Below, one piece after another: positions 50,646-53,878 of a DNA stretch of 53,878 bases (positions within the stretch are counted from its first letter, which is position 1; every line of letters starts with the position of its first letter). Made by a program: the position numbers and the translations under genes. Under the pieces are notes generated by a model, which was given only the letters and a program-made list of their open reading frames with translations, was not told where the DNA came from and searched no databases. The DNA comes from Gemmatimonadales bacterium (GTDB lineage Bacteria > Gemmatimonadota > Gemmatimonadetes > Longimicrobiales > Gaopeijiaceae), in the NCBI GenBank assembly GCA_007692665.1, contig REBP01000085.1, positions 1 through 53,878 on the forward strand, in the 5' to 3' direction.

Positions 50646-51551
50646 GTGGACCCCTTCGTTCACAACATCGACCCCTTCATCTTCCGTATCGGAGATGGCT
50701 TCGGGGTTCGCTGGTACTCCATTCCCTACATGCTGGGGATGCTCTTCGTCTACCTGTCGCTCCGCAAGGCCGCCGCCCAGCGGAGGATCGCCGGGCTCAC
50801 CGAGGAGAATTCGGAGAGCTTCGTCATCATGGCCATCGCCCTCGCGCTCGTGGGGGCGAGATTCTTCCACGTGTTCGTGTTCGAGTTCGACCGGTACGGG
50901 TTCGATCCGGTGGCGTGGGTCGCCGTCTGGCGGGGCGGGCTCGCCTTCCACGGAGGGCTCCTGGGCGTGGTCCTGGCCGTGTACATCTTCGGCCGACAGC
51001 ACGGGATCCGGATGTACGACCTGACCGACCGGATCGCGGCACCGGTGGCCGTCGCCCTGGGATTCGGGCGCATCGCCAACTTCATCAACGCCGAAATGTA
51101 CGGGACCCTCTACGACGGCCCGTTCTGCGTGGACTACTCGCAGAGCCAGTACATGGGTGCGCCGCCGGAGGGGTGTCGTCATCCCGTCCAGCTCTATGAA
51201 TCCGCGAAAAATTTCGTGCTGGCGGGCATCCTGCTGGGGATGCGGGAGAAGCTTCGTCCCCGGCCCGGGGTCGTGACCTGGACCTTCATCGGGGGCTACG
51301 GCGTCATCCGGTTCTTCCTCATGTTCGTCCGGGAGGAGCGGATCGTCGCTGCCGGCCTCACCCTCGCACAGTTCTTCTCGGCCGGCATGGCCATCCTCGG
51401 CGCGGTCATGCTGGTGGTGGTCATGACCACGGAGCCTCCCCGGGAACGGACCACGCCCGGGGTGGACGGACCGGTGCAGGATCCCGGGGCCGGCGAGTCG
51501 GGGGGGGCCGCGCGGCGCAGGGAACGGCGCCAGAGGCGGGGGGGACGGTGA
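50646..51551 (+). CDS. lgt: prolipoprotein diacylglyceryl transferase
   Basis: 301 aa from GTG at 50646. The Lgt signature GRIANFINAEMYG is present, as are FHGGLLGVVLAVY and PVQLYESAKN. Seven hydrophobic segments are expected in the inner membrane. The enzyme moves diacylglycerol from phosphatidylglycerol onto the lipobox Cys of prolipoproteins, the first lipoprotein-maturation step. This fits the several lipoproteins in the window. The last 45 residues are a charged, Arg-rich tail not usual in the family. The stop overlaps the pncA start as GTGA. Confidence 0.94.
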   Translation: MDPFVHNIDPFIFRIGDGFGVRWYSIPYMLGMLFVYLSLRKAAAQRRIAGLTEENSESFVIMAIALALVGARFFHVFVFEFDRYGFDPVAWVAVWRGGLAFHGGLLGVVLAVYIFGRQHGIRMYDLTDRIAAPVAVALGFGRIANFINAEMYGTLYDGPFCVDYSQSQYMGAPPEGCRHPVQLYESAKNFVLAGILLGMREKLRPRPGVVTWTFIGGYGVIRFFLMFVREERIVAAGLTLAQFFSAGMAILGAVMLVVVMTTEPPRERTTPGVDGPVQDPGAGESGGAARRRERRQRRGGR

Positions 51552-52231
51552 CCGACGCCGGCGGCGTCCAGGACCGAGGGGTGGGGGGGAGCGGGGGCGA
51601 AGACGAACGGACGGCGCTCATCATCGTGGACGTCCAGCCGGATTTCCTTCCCGGCGGCGCCCTCGGTGTGGCGGAGGGGGACCAGATCCTGCCCGGAATC
51701 CGGCGCCTCATGACGTCGGGGCGGTTTCCGATCCAGGTGGCAACCCAGGACTGGCATCCTCCGGACCATGGCTCCTTCGCGTCCCGGCATCCCGGAAGAA
51801 ACCCCCTCGACGTCATCGAACTCCATGGTGAACCGCAGGTTCTGTGGCCGGATCACTGCGTGCAGGGCACGCCGGGTGCGGAGCTCGCGCCGGGACTTCC
51901 GTGGGAGCGCGTCTCCGCAGTGATCCGGAAGGGAACGGATCCCCGGGTCGACTCCTACTCCGGATTCCGGAACAACATCGGGCCTTCCGGAGAGCGCCCC
52001 CCCACCGGGCTCGGAGGATGGCTTCGGGAGCAGAATGTGGCCCACGTCGTGATCTGCGGGCTCGCCCGGGACTTCTGCGTGCGGTGGACGGCGGAAGATG
52101 CGGTCGGGGCGGGATTCCACGTGACGCTCCGCTGGGACCTCACCCGCTCGGTCGATCCGGCGGGGGACGAGGCCCTCCGGGAGCACCTGGAGGACCAGAA
52201 CATCTGGATTGCGGGTCATCAGGCGTCCTGA
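51548..52231 (+). CDS. pncA: nicotinamidase/pyrazinamidase
   Basis: 227 aa from GTG at 51548, overlapping lgt by four bases; the first 20 residues are Gly/Asp-rich. Catalytic Asp28 is in IIVDVQPDF, the metal-binding histidines in QDWHPPDHGSFAS, Lys in IRKGTD and nucleophile Cys in GLARDFCVRWTAEDA. WPDHCVQGTPGAEL is also typical. It hydrolyses nicotinamide to nicotinate in NAD salvage, in the cytoplasm. Full length for the family. The permease gene follows closely on the same strand. Confidence 0.93.
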   Translation: MTDAGGVQDRGVGGSGGEDERTALIIVDVQPDFLPGGALGVAEGDQILPGIRRLMTSGRFPIQVATQDWHPPDHGSFASRHPGRNPLDVIELHGEPQVLWPDHCVQGTPGAELAPGLPWERVSAVIRKGTDPRVDSYSGFRNNIGPSGERPPTGLGGWLREQNVAHVVICGLARDFCVRWTAEDAVGAGFHVTLRWDLTRSVDPAGDEALREHLEDQNIWIAGHQAS

Positions 52232-52259
52232 CGACGGGGGCCCGGACGGGGCCCCGGAC

Positions 52260-53633
52260 GTGAGCCCCCGACTCGTCCGGGGCATCGGGCTTCCCGGGGC
52301 CGTCTTCATGGGCCTCGGCTCGATCATGGGGACCGGCCTCTTTGTCTCCCTCGGCATTGCCACCGGGGTCGTGGGGAACGCGGTGATTCTCGCCCTTCCC
52401 CTGGCTGCCGTTCTCGCGCTGCTGAACGGGCTGTCCTCGGCCCAGCTCGCGGCAGCCCATCCGGTGAGCGGTGGGACCTATGCCTACGGATACAGGTTCC
52501 TCTCGCCCGGGTTCGGATTCGCGGCGGGAACGATGTTCCTCCTGGCCAAGAGCGCGTCGGCAGCCACGGCGGCGCTGGGATTCGCCGGCTACCTCCTCCT
52601 GGGCCTCGGCGTGGAAGACGGCCGCCTTCTGCGGACCCTCCTCGCAGCCCTCGGGGTTCTCGCCCTCACCGCGGTGGCCGGCGGCGGGATCGTGCGATCC
52701 AACCGGCTGAATCTCGCGGTCGTGGGCGTCACACTCGCCGTCGTCGTCGTCTTCATCGTGGCCGCGGCGGCCCGGGGGGCCGGCTGGGTCCTGGACGCGG
52801 GGATGGGCATGGAGTTCGGAGCCGGCGTCGTTGCGGGGGTGGAGTCGGCAGGCCGCTGGATGGGCGAGGGGGTCTCGGAGGCGGGCGCCGGGACGATCCT
52901 CCACGCCACCGCCCTCCTCTTCGTGGCCTACACCGGGTACGGACGCATCGCGACCCTCGGAGAGGAGGTCCGGGACCCGGGCCGGACGATCCCCCGGGCG
53001 ATCTGGCTGACCCTCGGCATCGTGGCGGTTCTCTACATGGGCGTGACCATGGTCGCCCTTCTGACGCTGGGGGCCGAGGGGTTCGCCAGGGAGACCGCGC
53101 TCACCGCCGCGCCCCTCCAGGCGGTGGCCGGCGCCCTCGGGATCCCGGGACTCGCCCTGGGAGTCTCCGCCGCCGCGGTGACGGCCATGCTGGGCGTGCT
53201 CCTGAACCTCGTGCTGGGCCTCTCCCGCGTCGCCCTCGCCATGGGGCGCCAGGGAGACCTCCCGGCCCGGCTGGGGACGGTGCACGCAGCCTCGGGGAGC
53301 CCCCGCCTGGCCGTCTGGGTCACCGGGGGGGTGATCCTTGCCCTGGTGCTCGTGGGCGACGTGCGGACGACGTGGACGTTTTCGGCCTTTACCGTGCTCC
53401 TCTACTACGGGATCACGAACCTGGCGGCGCTTCGGCTCCCGGCGGAACTGCGGATGTACCCCCGCTGGGTTCCGGCTGCCGGATTCGGTGCGTGCCTCCT
53501 CCTGGCCTTCCACGTTCCTCCGGCCATGTGGATCGCGGGGCTGGGCCTCCTGGCCCTCGGGTTCGCCGGGCGGTGGATGGGCCGCCGGGGCCGAGGCGGC
53601 GGTTCGCCGGCGGGCGATCCCGGGGGGGGCTGA
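52260..53633 (+). CDS. APC-family amino-acid permease
   Basis: 457 aa from GTG at 52260; a TTG at 52209 inside pncA is also in frame and would add 17 residues, but neither has a strong ribosome site. About twelve hydrophobic segments are present. GLGSIMGTGLFVSLGIATG is the first-helix motif, AYGYRFLSPGFGFAAGTMFL and AYTGYGRIATLGEEVRDPGR (helix 6-7 region) fit the APC/cationic or general amino-acid permease class. Substrate unknown. Being in tandem with pncA suggests co-transcription but no shared pathway is clear. Confidence 0.88.
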   Translation: MSPRLVRGIGLPGAVFMGLGSIMGTGLFVSLGIATGVVGNAVILALPLAAVLALLNGLSSAQLAAAHPVSGGTYAYGYRFLSPGFGFAAGTMFLLAKSASAATAALGFAGYLLLGLGVEDGRLLRTLLAALGVLALTAVAGGGIVRSNRLNLAVVGVTLAVVVVFIVAAAARGAGWVLDAGMGMEFGAGVVAGVESAGRWMGEGVSEAGAGTILHATALLFVAYTGYGRIATLGEEVRDPGRTIPRAIWLTLGIVAVLYMGVTMVALLTLGAEGFARETALTAAPLQAVAGALGIPGLALGVSAAAVTAMLGVLLNLVLGLSRVALAMGRQGDLPARLGTVHAASGSPRLAVWVTGGVILALVLVGDVRTTWTFSAFTVLLYYGITNLAALRLPAELRMYPRWVPAAGFGACLLLAFHVPPAMWIAGLGLLALGFAGRWMGRRGRGGGSPAGDPGGG

Positions 53634-53645
53634 TCCCGGGGCCCC

Positions 53646-53674
53646 TTAACCCCCGGGGCGCGGGGCGATAGATT
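53646..53674 (+). promoter_or_regulatory. candidate promoter for ettA
   Basis: TTAACC (53646-53651), a 17-base spacer and TAGATT (53669-53674) lie about 150 bases before the ATG. The stretch is the most A+T-rich part of the gap after the permease gene. Confidence 0.4.
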
Positions 53675-53824
53675 CCCGGGGCGCCGGACACGGCCCTTCG
53701 CGTCGGTTCGACCCCCTGCTGCGGGGTCGCCGCGGCGCCCGCGCCCGCCCGGTTGCCAGGCGCCGCCACGGCAGCCACCCCCGCATCCAGAGCCCACAGC
53801 TCCCCACAGCCCCAAGCCCCGATC

Positions 53825-53878
53825 ATGAGCGGACCCCAGTACATCTACGTCATGAAGGACCTCCGGAAGGTCGTTCCC
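53825..53878 (+). CDS. ettA: EttA-type ABC-F translation factor, N-terminus only
   Basis: ATG at 53825 opens 18 codons before the window ends: MSGPQYIYVMKDLRKVVP. This is the characteristic start of the energy-dependent translational throttle protein (E. coli begins MAQFVYTMHRVGKVVP). EttA binds the ribosomal E site and controls translation in response to the ATP/ADP ratio. The rest lies outside the window. The assignment rests on the short, distinctive YxMxxLxKVVP start. Confidence 0.75.
   Translation, partial: MSGPQYIYVMKDLRKVVP

Noticed and set aside
1-53878. CRISPR arrays, insertion sequences, integrases, rRNA and tRNA genes
   Set aside because: None found on reading; the direct repeats seen are short, in-frame or unspaced, and no transposase or integrase motif appears.

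Overview
The window is about 70% G+C bacterial chromosome with short intergenic gaps, many 4-base stop/start overlaps (ATGA, GTGA) and mixed ATG/GTG/TTG starts. The gene style points to Gemmatimonadota: many exported peptidases, a TonB-dependent receptor with an N-terminal carboxypeptidase-like domain paired with a lipoprotein, and small lipoproteins beside TPR proteins. This placement is an inference from gene content; no rRNA or other marker settles it. I see no tRNA, rRNA, CRISPR array, insertion sequence or prophage. The window looks like ordinary chromosome with several unusual small modules.

Layout. 1-5 kb: the N-terminal part of a gamma-glutamyltransferase running off the left edge, a divergent glycosidase-like protein of unknown function, and an NhaC-type antiporter. 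5-8.5 kb: a minus-strand operon of a 77-aa protein, the PilT retraction ATPase and a 706-aa protein with an MshEN-type (c-di-GMP-binding) N-terminus, two receiver-like domains and a C-terminal PATAN domain. 8.8-10.1 kb: a DtxR/MntR regulator overlapping uridine kinase. 10.1-13.6 kb: TonB receptor plus lipoprotein. 13.6-22 kb: housekeeping and regulatory genes (histone-deacetylase-fold deacetylase, threonine dehydratase, DEAD-box helicase, low-molecular-weight phosphatase, sensorless hybrid kinase, aminotransferase). 21.6-24.3 kb: an operon ending in a helicase-like protein that has lost its Walker A and DEAD motifs but keeps a DbpA-type RNA-binding end. 24.4-28.7 kb: HU, a six-cysteine secreted protein, a beta-propeller membrane protein, an unknown membrane protein and a sigma-54 activator without a sensor domain. 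28.8-31.4 kb: a zinc-ribbon/retropepsin fusion, RimK and an aspartoacylase-like deacylase.

31.4-46.6 kb is rich in peptide and amide hydrolysis: Tat-exported amidase, S41 protease, a LolA-like protein, two M14 zinc carboxypeptidases, an S9 prolyl-oligopeptidase and an AbgT-family transporter, interrupted by a lysophospholipid-type acyltransferase. With the gamma-glutamyltransferase at the left edge this suggests growth on peptides and amino-acyl conjugates. 46.8-50.5 kb holds an unusual signalling group: a TPR protein, a 57-aa lipoprotein, an AraC-type regulator with a receiver-like N-terminus and a soluble kinase-receiver hybrid. The divergent promoter between the lipoprotein and the regulator carries two 9-bp direct repeats exactly 21 bp apart. 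50.6-53.9 kb: lgt, pncA, an APC permease and the first 18 codons of ettA.

Best candidates for undescribed biology: the PilT/MshEN/PATAN operon, the TPR-lipoprotein-AraC-kinase group, the catalytically dead helicase operon, and the zinc-ribbon RimB-like protease with RimK and deacylase facing a sigma-54 activator.
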